Assembly: GCA_026315105.1 (NCBI GenBank)
Contig: CM048745.1
Coordinates: 544,766,758 to 544,830,757, forward strand
DNA from: Locusta migratoria
Taxonomy: Eukaryota; Arthropoda; Insecta; Orthoptera; Acrididae
Direction of reading: 5' to 3'
DNA length: 64,000 nt
The notes under the pieces were generated by a model. It was given only the letters and a program-made list of their open reading frames with translations, was not told the DNA's origin and did no database searches. Of the stretch, positions 23,580 through 33,748 are shown piece by piece (position 1 is the first letter of the stretch; each line of letters opens with the position of its first letter). A program made the position numbers and the translations under genes.

Positions 23580-24009
23580 AAACATTTTTGATACTCGCGC
23601 TGGAGGGACAGGTTCGCTAACTAGCCCGCAACAAAAGAGTGTGGATACCTCTCTGGTAGCATGAGCAGCTATCGATACTGAGCCAGAGAAAACGATGCAA
23701 AGCGAGCTATCACTCCCCAAGTTCAAACAGCGATAGGTTATCGCACACACTTTAAAGTACAACAACTGCACATTCTGCACATCCTCACGCCTTGAAAAGA
23801 GTGGGTTTCAAGTTCTAACAGAATGATAATATGTCGACATTATATAAATTATAACTTTACGGAAACTATACAAAAATATGGAGGACGACGGACGGTCGAC
23901 TTTCAACGTCTAATACAGTCAAGAAATCATTCATCGAATGGATTACCATGTAGCCCTCAGCTGAACGTGACATGTACGTTAATAGAGCTGCCAGTGGCGG
24001 AGTAAGTAG

Positions 24010-24345
24010 GTCAGAGCGCAGAACTATCCGGCAGTGTCGCCGACCCAGCCGCTAACGCGTGTCTAGTTTGCGGCCGCCGCAACAGCGGGTAACCTGCTGC
24101 AGACAGCCCCCGGGGAAGTTCGCCGCGGCCCCACTTTGCCTTCTGGGAGCCGCGCGCCGCCGCCGCATGCCAAGCAGGCAGTGTGCGGTAATTGCGCGCC
24201 GCGGCGCTCAATGGCATCGGCGTCGCCCGTCTTCATTAGGCACGCTCGCCTCTTAAAACGTCGCCCCCGGCTTCTCGGCGTTAACTGCAGTTCCTGGCCG
24301 CCTCTCGTAGCCCTCCTTACCACCGCCCCCTTTCAAGCAGCGCGT
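24010..24345. other. GC-rich, CpG-rich island
   Basis: The composition changes sharply from AT-rich surroundings to dense CpG (for example CGGCCGCCGC, CGCGCGCCGC, GCGCCGCGGCGC). Several overlapping small ORFs are open in both directions, as expected for GC-rich DNA, and none has a domain. It may be a conserved regulatory element or an untranslated exon of a host gene. Confidence 0.5.
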
Positions 24346-24475
24346 GCGAAAGCTAGAGGAATGTTACTGTGAGGACGTTCTTCTTACGCCGTATTCGTAA
24401 TGAAGTGCTTAGACAGCGAGTCGAGACCTCTTCTCGAGTAAAAAAGAGTGAACGGCCACAATGTATGTCGGAAAC

Positions 24476-25750
24476 ACTCTACATCTACATCTACGTGGGA
24501 TACTCTGCAGCCGGCCGCGATGGCCGAGGGAACTGCGGCGCGTCAGTCACGGACTGCACGGCCACTACCGTCGGGGGTTCGAATCCCCCTCGGGCATGGA
24601 TATTTGTGCCGTCCTTAGTGTTAGTTCATAAGTAGTTTGTAAGTTTAGGGACTGATGACCCCATAGTTAAGTCCCATAAGCTATACAAACATTTTTTGAT
24701 ACTCTGCAAATCACATATAAGTGCCTGGCAGAGAGTTCATCGAACCACAATTATACTATTTATCTCCTATTCCATTCTCGAATAGCGCGCGGGAAAAAAG
24801 AACACCTGAATCTCTCCGTTCGAGCTCTGATTTCTCGTATTTTATTCTAATGATCATTTCTACCTTTGCAAGTGGGCGCTTTCGGAGGAGAATGTTGGCG
24901 ATTGGAGCTTCGTAAGTAACCCACGCCGCAGCGATAAGCGTCGTTGTTGTAATGATTCCCATCCCAGATCCTGTATCATTTCCGTAACGCTGTCTCCCCT
25001 GTATCGTGAAAACGCGAAACGAGCTGCCCTTCTTATGACTCTTTCGATGTCCTCCGTCGAACCCACCTGATAAGGATCCCACACCGGGCAGCAATACTCT
25101 AAAAATGTACGCACAAGCGTAGTGTATGCAGTTTCTTTTGCAGTTCTGTTGCATCTTTTAAGTGTTCTGCCAATAAAACGCAATCTCTGGTTCGCCTTTC
25201 CCACGACACTATCTACGTGTTCTTTCCATTTTAAGTCTGAAGTAATAGTAATTCCTAGGTATTTTGTTGCGTTTACAGCCAACCCTTTTGATTGATTTAT
25301 CTTGTAAACAAAGTTTAAAGGATTTCTTTCATACTCATGTGGGCGACCTCACACTTCTCATTATTTAGAGTCAATTGCCAATTTTTACACCGTAGTGATA
25401 TCTTATTCAGATCGTTCTGCAGTTGGTTTTGATCTTCAGATGATTTTACTAGACGGTAAATGACGGCGTCATCTGCAAACAACCTAAGAGAGTTACTTAG
25501 ACTTTTCCCTAAATCGTTTATGTAAATAAGGAATAGCAGAGGACCAATAACACTGCCCTGTGAAACGCCCGATATCACCTCTGTTGTAGTCGATGCCTTA
25601 CCAACGATTACTGCGAACTGTGTCCTCTCTGACAGGAAATCCCCTATCCAGTCGCAAATTTGGGACGATATACCATAACCACGCAATTTGATAGAAAAGC
25701 CGTTTGTGAGGTACGGTGTCAAAAGCCTTCTGGAAATCATATATACTGGA
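24476..25750 (-). mobile_element. CR1-like LINE, 3' half with RT
   Basis: The minus-strand ORF 25315-25773 encodes reverse transcriptase motifs GVSQGSVIGPLLFLIYINDL and LRLFADDAVIYRL (catalytic ADD). ORF 24860-25282 continues in another frame with WKEHVDSVVGKANQRLRFIG and LEYCCPVWDPYQV. The 5' side stops at the FQKAFDTVPHK motif near 25755, where a second LINE begins. A SINE sits in the 3' tail. One frameshift between the two ORFs and the truncation make it inactive, though it is the best-preserved LINE here. Confidence 0.88.
24510..24697 (+). mobile_element. SINE family A in a LINE 3' tail
   Basis: It has a full head and body with box B GGTTCGAATCC. The target duplication is GATACTCTGCA at 24499-24509 and 24698-24708, perfect over 11 bp. 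Confidence 0.94.
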
Positions 25751-27480
25751 TAATCTACATATATACTCCGCAATCAACCTACAGTAGGTGTCGGAGGGTA
25801 CACTGTACCACTTCCAGGTATTTCCTTTCCTATTCCACTCCCAAATAGAACGAGGGAAAAAAGAATGTCTGAATGCCTCTGTACCAGCCCTAATTTCTCT
25901 TATCTTGTCTTTGTGATCTTTACGCGAAATGTAAGTAGGCTGCATCAAGATCGTTCTACACTAAGCTTCAAATTCCGGCCCTCTAAATTTCCTCAACAGA
26001 TTTTTCGAAAAGAAAATCGCCTTTCCTCCAGATAATCCCATTTGAGTTTCTGGAGCATCTCTGTGACACTCGCGCATTGGTCGAACCTACCAGTAACGAA
26101 CGTAGCTGCTCGCCTCGGAACTCCTTCCATGTCCTCCTTTAAACTGATCTGCTGCGGATCCCAAACACTTGAGCATTACTCAAAACGTTCCCGTACAAGC
26201 GTTTTATACTAGATGAAGTACATTTTCCCAAAATTATCCCAATAAACCAAAGTCGGCTGTCTGCCTTACTCACAACTGTCCTTACATGTTCGTTCCATTT
26301 CATATTGCTCTGCAATGTTATGCCTAGATTTTTTTCAACGACGCGACTGCACAAAGCAGCTCACTACTAATGCTGTATTAGAATTGTTTTTCCTACTCAT
26401 GCGCATCACCTTACATTTTTCTACATTGAGAGCTAGCTGACATTCTTCGCACCAACTAGAAATTTTGTCTAAATCATTCTGTAGACTATTACCGTCAATT
26501 AAAGACGACGCCCTCCCGTACATCATAGCATCATCAGCATACAGCCGCAAATTACAGGTTACTATGTTCATCGGATCGTTTATGTGGATAGAAAATAATA
26601 GCGGTCCTGTCACACTCCCCTGGGGCACGCCTGACGATATACTCGTCTCTGATGAACACTCGCCCTCGAGAACATCGTTCTGCGTTCTGTTACTTAGGAA
26701 GGCTTCCAGTCAGTCACAAATCTGAGAACCTATTCCATATGTTCGTATCTTCGTTAGCAGTCTGCAGTGTAGCACTGCGTGAAATGCCTTTTTGAAATCG
26801 AGGAAAATACAATCTACCTGTTGCCCTTCATCCATGGCTCGCAAGATGTCATGTGAATTTCATACGAACGATGTTTCCTAAACACATGCTCATTCATAGA
26901 AAGAAGCTTTTTCGTCTCAAGGAAATGTACTATATTCGAACTGAGCATATGCTCCAATCTTCCACAGGAAACTGACGTCAACGATATTGGCGTGTAATTA
27001 TGTGGCTAAGTTCTCTTTCCTTTCTTATAAATGGGAGTCACCTGCGCTTTTTTCCAAACACTAGGAACTTTGCACTGAATTAACGATTCTCGATCAAAGG
27101 AATTTATGTAAGGGGCCAATGCCGCACAATAGTATGTAAAATCGAAGTTGTATTCCATCCGGACCAGGAGACTAATTTATACTCAGCTCTCTCAGCCGGG
27201 TCTCTACAACGGAAATTCCTATTCCTAAGACCTCCATTTGGGAGTTAGTGCTTTGATCAAGTGATGAGTCGTTTGTACGGTCCTCATGCGTGAAATATTT
27301 CTTAAAGGTTAAATTTAGAAGCTTTCCCTCTGCTTTCTTCTATTACTGCCCCGGAATAATCAACGAGTGACTGAGTAATGGCCGTTGACTCAGTTATCGA
27401 TTTTACAATCTATTGGAAGCGTTAGCTTTTTAGCGTCTTTCATGAGGGAAATTTCCATATGATTCTTTATGTAGCAAAAA
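25751..27480 (-). mobile_element. Second CR1-like LINE, a distinct subfamily
   Basis: The minus-strand ORF 26335-26628 reads PQGSVTGPLLFSIHINDP and LRLYADDAMMYG, and 26139-26354 reads NMKWNEHVRTVVSKADSRL. Frames upstream to about 27480 keep RT words such as VPGVWKKAQVTPIYK-like and SMNEHVFRKH through several stops. Its 3' end joins the 5' truncation point of the neighbouring LINE exactly, so it either inserted there or the pair arose by template switching. Confidence 0.8.
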
Positions 27481-28744
27481 TACTGTTACAGAAACGACAT
27501 GGCAATATCTTGTAGATTTGTCAGTTCACTGAGGAGTGTTTCATAACAATGATTTGCCTTAGCTATTATACGACCGTATCGTGCATGTGCAATGCCTGAA
27601 ATAAAATTAGTACAATATCTTTGTCATTTAACATTTATTGGTGAAACAGTGTACAGGGAGTACATGAAAAATTACATTTACATATCAATAGCTCAAGCGG
27701 TATTGAGGTACCAGGTTTTGATTCGTGCTGAGACACCCGTAATAGTATGCAGTGCAGCCGTCACGGACGGCAATGTAGGCACTGATTCTGACATCCAGTC
27801 GATCATACAGTATTCCACGCCTTTTTCTACCTGTTCACGTATTTCTGATAGAGTTATGGTTTGAGAAGTCACACTTGTTAGTTGTCATACCCTCACATGT
27901 GTACTGCCAGTACTAAGGGAGCCCGTACAAGCTGACAGCCCTACAGACAGCAGTGTGCGTCAAAGAGCTCACTTCAGGCATTTCACTTCGAGCCATCGGA
28001 GTCAACAATACAGTGCGAAAGAATCAGCGAAGAATAAGCCCAATTCCGAATACTATTCGAAGATAACACGAGTAGACGCTTGTCACCTCTGAGCCAGTCT
28101 GAGCCTTGATGCTGGCTAACCGCTGACAGAATCTGCTCCAAGACCTCAGTGCGGCACAATCACTGTAGTTGTATGTAGTTAGAAGTTCTTCAGTACATTG
28201 TAGTAAAGGAAAAACCACCGAGTTCATTAAAATACTCCTCACGTGCTCGACTGGAACAACACGTAACATTTCTGCTGCAAAAATGAGAAAGTAATTGGTA
28301 ATTCAACATTCTGCAAGTTACGTGTGCTGGTCCGTGTTCTTTCGACGAACATCAGTCAACGCACTCAAGATTGTAAAGCCTGGAGCGGGGCTACTATGTC
28401 TTAGACGAATGCACTCTACTAGACAGAGTTCGCGAAGTCTATGTCGTACGCGCCTATGACCATAAGGTGCATGTTGGAATAATCTGGTTCCATCACTTGA
28501 AATACGTCCACTGAATGTGTGGTAGTGTTCCATTTTGAGTTATTCATTACTGTTATTCATTACTCTTAAGTGTTTCACCGACATTATCTGTTTGTATGTC
28601 AATTATTTTATTCCTTTATTAATGATCAATGCCCCATGTTGATGTATGTTTCCACCGATGTGATTGAACTTGTGTGTTCGTATGAATGTGGATGGTTGCT
28701 TCTAATATTGCCTGACTGCCGCGCAATAGCATACAGTCAGCGCC
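27481..28744. other. Unassigned stretch
   Basis: Two short minus-strand ORFs (28024-28269, 28318-28533) and one plus-strand ORF (27592-27864) show no motif that I can name. They may be decayed transposon sequence. Confidence 0.3.
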
Positions 28745-29310
28745 TAGCGCTTTAGGCCTCGTTTCCTTTAGTTAAGAACGCATGGCTTCGTATGTCGACT
28801 GCACTGCCATCAGCTGGGTGGTCAGACACAAGCTTCCTTAGCAAGATGGCGCGGTGGCCTGTAATTAGTGTAGTACCAACATAATCATGGAGGAAAGAGG
28901 TGACACAGGAGACCTCTCTGGAACTCTAGTAGAAGTAGCGAGGGTTGGTAGACAGTAGGCTTTGAACGCACTCTGCATCGCTTTCGAGCGCGGTCTACAT
29001 CCGGTGCGTGGAGGGGAAGGCTTTGCGCGTGGCCTGAGGCTCCACTCTCGCTGCGACCGCCAAAGTGAGTATTTCGTCGAGTCATGCTGAGGGGATGGCA
29101 TGCTGTTAGAACTTTGCTTTCTTTGTGATCAGGCAGTATTGGTTTATCAGTGACAGTTTTCTTTAAACTCGAGTACTTCAGTGTAAATTTAGTATTTGCT
29201 TTTTCTCAGGCTTGATTCCATGTTGGAATTGGTGCTCCACGACTGTATTTGATTTGTAGTAATTATTTCAGCAATCAGTCATAAAAAATATAAATTTTTA
29301 TTTGCTTGCA

Positions 29311-29345
29311 AATCTAGATTTCGACCACTGTGTGGTCATTCTCAA
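29311..29345 (-). ncRNA. Hammerhead-like motif, U3/A8 type, left arm
   Basis: The minus strand reads TTGAGAA, T, GACCAC-ACA-GTGGTC (perfect 6 bp stem), GAAA, then TCTAGA (palindrome). Compared with CUGANGA, C3 is U and G8 is A. Those two positions form a Watson-Crick pair in the full-length hammerhead, so the double change may be compensatory. Confidence 0.45.
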
Positions 29346-29483
29346 TGCTTAAAACCAATTAAAATTCTTAAAACATCTCGACCTCCATGTTGGACATTGC
29401 GTTTGTACTGATCTGCGTCAGTAGAAACGCAACGTGCAACATGGAGGTCGAGATGTTTGAAGAATTTTAATTGGTTTTAAGCA

Positions 29484-29518
29484 TTGATAATGACCACACA
29501 GTGATCGAAATCTAGATT
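29484..29518 (+). ncRNA. Hammerhead-like motif, U3/A8 type, right arm
   Basis: The plus strand reads TTGATAA, T, GACCAC-ACA-GTGATC, GAAA, TCTAGA. It has the same U3/A8 combination as the left arm. N7 differs, and one stem pair is weakened. Confidence 0.45.
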
Positions 29519-30665
29519 TGCAAACAAATAAAAATTTATATTTTTTACGACTGATTGCTGAAATAATTACCACAAATTTGCATTTTCATTCCGGTGATGA
29601 TTTTGTGTCCGGTTTTCTCAAGTTAGATTACACGTGTGTGTCCTTCAGCTTTTGCGTAATCTTAGTGTGTTTGAATTTCCTTGCTGTTTTTAACTAACGT
29701 TTTTGCATGTCTATATCTGTGAGTACTCTAAAGTCTTTCTAAGATTTTTTTGATTGATTCCATCTTTCTTCCCATGGTATCGCAGATTGCACAATGTGCT
29801 CTCGTATCGGTCATTATTTCAGCCATCAGTCATGCTTTTGATTATACTAGCATTCTTCTATAGGAATTTTCGCGTGTGCTTTACTTGGTGATTGAAAATT
29901 AATTTCTTTTTGTAAATTCTATGTAATTCATCATGGTCGTACACCATGTGGTACTTAAGGATAGTATGCCACTGCCTTCCTGCACATGAGTTCGTTTGGT
30001 GCATAGTTTGATTGTAATTGTGCTTGAAGAATCCCGCCATCTTGTCAAAACGCCTCAGACGCTTCGTTTCGCCGCTGCTATGAAGTGTTCCCGATGAGAA
30101 ATGTGTCACAAGCATCATGTGCATTTCTGTAAGTGCATGAATGTGCTTTCCTTTATCCACTGTATATTTGTAAATTTCCTCCCATGTTATCTCCATATTC
30201 ATAAAGGGAAGAAACAGATTTATTATGGGTGGTAACTTTATGATTTAATTCACTTTTGTACAAGGTGTGTACTTTATTGTGCATAATTTGGTCTCCCTAC
30301 ATTTATTTGCTTCTTTACTTTATAGAATAGATAATGATTTAAAGTATCAAAACCTCTGCTTTGTAATTCCATACTCCCCGTCCCATATTTAATTATATAT
30401 ATATTCCTTTTTTAACGTTCAATTTGTGTTTGTTTAAACGTTGGCTGCTCCCTTAAGGAAAGAACAGTTAGATAAATTTCCATTGCGCAATTACTGAGGC
30501 CACTCTCAAAGTAATTTGGAGCAGCAGTGAGCGTTTTAACTTGCATTTGCAGATCTCTACTGCCCAAGATTTTAGATAGAAAATTTAACTAGCTACTTTC
30601 ACGCTGAAGACAACGGCCCACCATTCCAAGTTATTCTCTAACAGCACTACTTGAGATGTGCACAT

Positions 30666-30902
30666 CTATTCTGTGGGGACAGTGGAAGATGGGCTAGAAG
30701 TGTTCCTGTCTTTAACCCAACTGCTACAAAATGGTTCGCAACAGTTCTTGTTGACACGTCTAGGATCAGAAACCTTTTTATATGTGCTGTGGCTGCTGTT
30801 ACTATCTGCCACTGCTGCTCTTACAATACGACGATCTTGGCGTATGTCTCTGCTACGTGGTCGCCCAGAACTAGTATGAGGAAATTCACGTAAACATTGC
30901 AT
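30666..30902 (-). pseudogene. Tc1-like transposase N-terminal fragment
   Basis: The minus strand encodes HTSSGRPRSRDIRQDRRIVR, which resembles the GRPR-plus-second-helix region of Tc1-like transposases, followed by text without further similarity. No catalytic domain is nearby. The call rests on one short motif. Confidence 0.4.
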
Positions 30903-31067
30903 AACTGACGCAGCTATTCTGAATTATGTTACAGTTCTCCGAAAGGACCTTCCAGCAACCGGAATGCCAAAACTAGAACCTTGCGAACTCTCTGTTGGCT
31001 GTAGAAGGCAAGAGATTATCTCTTTACCACTGACCTGTTTGCTTCGCACCTGAATATCACACCGAGA

Positions 31068-31772
31068 TTATGGCTGCAAGCAGATGCTATTAAACGGTGT
31101 CCCCAGATTATCGCTGCATGCATTCAGAGCAAACATGACCTTCTTTACCACATCCTGAGCATGTTTAGGCTGGCCGTCGTATATGACTACGGCCCTGCAA
31201 CCTCCTATGAACAGGTAGGACGGGACGTGTTTGGTAAGTTCGATCAGCTTTTGCCGCACCCCGTTGAGAACTGGATACGTCGTAAAAGTGGACCACTTTT
31301 CCGCAACATGACTGAGCACCAAGGTAATCACGAGTTCAAATGGCACTTCGAATGGGAGTTCAAAAATGCGTATTGTACGTAGTCCAAGTCCTGCATGATC
31401 AATAACAAAATCACCGACATGGCCGTCGGCATGTTTAAATTTGAATCCATGCTTATTTGCTCGAATTATTATTTCACATACTTCTTCACTGATCATTTTA
31501 AAGTAGACAACACTACTCAAGATAGAGAGATGTATGCCTATAAGACCTTGTGGGTCGATTTTAACCTCTTCTCGTATAAATCTTTCGATTTCGTAAGCCT
31601 TAGGTCGGGCATATTCGTTCGAAAAGCTGATCTTCATCGTCGACTTGCGCCATGAGTGAGCCATTCTATAATAAAAAATACTGTACCCGCGAGATAGTCG
31701 GCGGCATGACGTAAACACGCCCGTCCTCACCGCGTCGTTGCCTGTCGCAAACAGTGACCGCTCAGTTAACAC
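31068..31772 (-). pseudogene. Retrotransposon ORF1 (gag-like) protein fragment with frameshifted zinc knuckle
   Basis: The 234-codon ORF is the longest single frame here outside the LTR element. It reads RPKAYEIERFIREEVKIDPQ, then GLRTIRIFELPFEVPFELV and KLTKHVPSYLFIGGCRAV-like text ending YDGQPK, the layout of ORF1 proteins of insect LINE-like elements, which bind RNA. Just after YDGQPK the neighbouring frame reads CSGCGKEGHVCSEC, a CCHC zinc knuckle (C-x2-C-x4-H-x4-C), so one frameshift near 31165 has separated it. The true start is probably the Met of MAHSWRKSTMKISF. Confidence 0.65.
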
Positions 31773-32325
31773 AGCGCTGTAGCCAAAGCAACTACACGGA
31801 CTGTCTTAAACCACGTCTCCAAAAATGTTCAAATGTTTGTATAGCTTATGGGACTTAACTACAGGGCATCAGTCCCTAAACTTACAAACTACTTACGAAC
31901 TAGCTAACACTAAGGACGGCACAAATATCCATGCCCGAGAGGGGATTCGAACCCCCGACCGTAGTGGCCGCGCAGACGGTGACTGGAGCTCCTCAGTCAA
32001 TTCGACCACCGCGGCCGGCAAAGCACGTGTCCCTCCACACCATATATTTTAATTTTGCCTCATGTTCCCTGTGAAATGCGTACCAGATTGCCAGGGCTCT
32101 GCTACATTGGAATAGCACCCCGGCAAAGAACGCGAATAGGAACTATTCCGCCTTGTTCCTCAGGCCGAGGTGATATAAATATCCACAAATAATACAATTC
32201 CTTGAGACAAAAATGTCTCGTTTACATGAGGCAGAATTAAAATATATGGTGTGGATGGAAAAGTGCTTTAAGACAGTCAGTGCAGTTGCTTTGGCTACAA
32301 TGCTGTGTTAGCTGAGTGGTCTAAA
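31747..32325. repeat. Inverted repeat interrupted by a SINE
   Basis: Left arm 31747-31820 plus 32033-32067 matches the complement of 32228-32325 (shared words AAGCAACT.CAC.GACTGTCTTAAA and CACACCATATATTTTAATT). The right arm ends in TTAGCTGAGTGGTCTAAAGC, a tRNA-like box A. A third related piece lies at 32836-33020. Confidence 0.7.
31821..32019 (-). mobile_element. SINE family A within an inverted-repeat arm
   Basis: It is complete in minus orientation. The target duplication is AAACCACGTCTCC at 31808-31820 and AAAGCACGTGTCC at 32020-32032, with two differences. The other arm of the inverted repeat gives the empty site. Confidence 0.9.
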
Positions 32326-32342
32326 GCCCATACTTCTTTAGG

Positions 32343-32825
32343 GATTTATTTAGGAATCTAGGGATCTTCACAGTAGCTTCACAATACATATATTCACTCA
32401 TGAAATTTGTTATTAACAATGCGACCCAATTCAGAATCAATAGCAGTGTGCATAGCTACAACACTAGGAGAAAGGATGATATTCATTATTTAAGGTTAAA
32501 TCTAACTTTGGCTCAGAAAGGGGTGAATTATGCTGCCACAAAAGTCTTTGATGACTTACAAAGTAGCATCAAAATTCTGACAGGTACCCAACTAGTATTT
32601 AAAAAGTAATTAAAGGAATGTCTGAATGGTAACTCCTTCTACAATGTAGATGAATTTTTAAATAAAACTAAAAAATAAAAATAAAAAAATAAAAAAATAA
32701 ATGAAATAATAAATCCTTAAAATATTAATTGTCAAGTGTAGACAACATTTACTAGATTTACACGTTCTACACCATTACCAAATGTCGTATATATGATCCA
32801 TGGAACAATTATTAATATAATCTAG
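32343..32825 (+). mobile_element. LINE 3' end (RT C-terminus)
   Basis: ORF 32400-32609 reads SYNTRRKDDIHYLRLNLTLA, QKGVNYAATKVFDDL and QSSIKIL, a conserved C-terminal tail of a common insect LINE family, followed by KECLNGNSFYNVDEFL in the next frame. It ends in A-rich sequence and the phrase TATATGATCCATGGAACAAT near 32790. Everything upstream of the tail is missing. Confidence 0.75.
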
Positions 32826-32835
32826 CCCTGGCAAT

Positions 32836-33020
32836 TTGATACGCGTTTCACAGGGAACACGAGGCAGAATTAAAATACATGGTGAGGATGGAGACGTGCT
32901 TTGAGACAGTCCGTGTAGTTGCTTTGCGTACAACGCTGTGTAAGGTGACCTTTCTAAAGCACCTACCTAGTAAGTAGGAGGTCCCGGTTCCAATCCCGGT
33001 CACAGCATGGGTTTTATTTT
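32836..33020 (+). repeat. tRNA-like repeat (family C)
   Basis: The sequence shares GAGGCAGAATTAAAATA.ATGGTG.GGATGGA with the arm at 32228. Its second half contains GGTCCCGGTTCCAATCCCGG, a box B-like T-arm, preceded by GTGTAAGGTGACC in the box A position. It looks like a SINE or tRNA-headed repeat rather than a working tRNA. Confidence 0.5.
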
Positions 33021-33234
33021 AATGCCTCTCCTTATGTTTAATACCTTTGGTATAACGGGACAATGTTGTGTCAAGGAATTGTATTATTTGTTGATACCTT
33101 TTCTTGGAGATTATCCACGTCTTGCGTTACGAAGAGAGATGGCTTCATTTCGGCAGTATTAGAAAGCCGTACGTCAGTGTAGGATCTTATAAAGCGGTGA
33201 TCACTTAGAAGGTGTCCGACTAGACACATGGCTG

Positions 33235-33610
33235 CAGTTACAGCGGAGACAAAGGGCCCGGCCGCGTGACGCAGGTCTCGCAACTCGCCTGCCCTGCCAG
33301 ACGCCAGCGCCCGAGTAAATTCTTCGCTGGCGTGTTTGCCCGCCGTTCCGGCCCATAAAGTCCTTTATTCGGCAGCTCTGCGAACACGACTTTCCCTCCT
33401 TCGCGGACGGCTATTGTGTCTCGCGGACCGCCGGAGGTAGCAGAAGAACAGACTCGGACCGCGTCGGACCGCCAGCTGTGCTATAAATTCAACGCGGGTG
33501 TCGCAACTACAACACGGCGCGTACAGACGGGGGGCGGCACAATTTCGGGGCCTGCGCTAAAACGCCTGCCAACTGGTGCGTTAAAATATGGGCTCGGTGC
33601 TCAACTGTAC
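33235..33610. other. GC-rich island
   Basis: It is CpG-dense sequence (for example CGCGGACCGCCGG, CGCGTCGGACCGCC) with an AT-rich core CCCATAAAGTCCTTTATTCG at 33353-33372. It is unlike the repeats on both sides and has no recognisable protein. A host regulatory element or exon is possible. Confidence 0.45.
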
Positions 33611-33748
33611 AAGCTCGTGCACATGAATCAAACCTGAAATGTTTGTCGAAATGCTCCAGCATCCTCAGTTCCCAGCAGATTCATTGTTTTAACAATTGAC
33701 AGATGTGGCGATTGCGGAGGGGTTAAGCTCAAATAGATGGGGTACTAA

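Larger units (their letters stand above)
29253..29577. mobile_element. Foldback (MITE-like) element with two ribozyme-like motifs
   Basis: Arms of about 135 bp (from ATTTGTAGTAATTATTTCAG on the left to the complementary CTGAAATAATTACCACAAAT on the right) pair almost perfectly around a short loop near 29395-29430. The matching place in copy 1 of the host repeat (about 7438) is an empty site, which shows that this is an insertion. Each arm holds one motif. Confidence 0.85.
28745..30606 (-). repeat. Unclassified 1.6 kb interspersed repeat, copy 2 (inverted)
   Basis: The reverse complement of this block aligns with 6403-7962 throughout. It is longer because of a foldback element at 29253-29577 that copy 1 lacks. 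Its longest ORF, 29858-30202 minus (starts MNMEITWEEIYKYTV), aligns with broken frames in copy 1 but has no recognised domain. Confidence 0.8.

Noticed and set aside
24063..24323. Host protein-coding exon in the GC-rich island
   Set aside because: Several ORFs overlap on both strands with similar length, so composition alone explains them. No splice signals or domain could be supported.
28024..28533. Tc1-like transposase remnant
   Set aside because: I tried to fit the frames to Tc1 catalytic blocks and found no convincing match.
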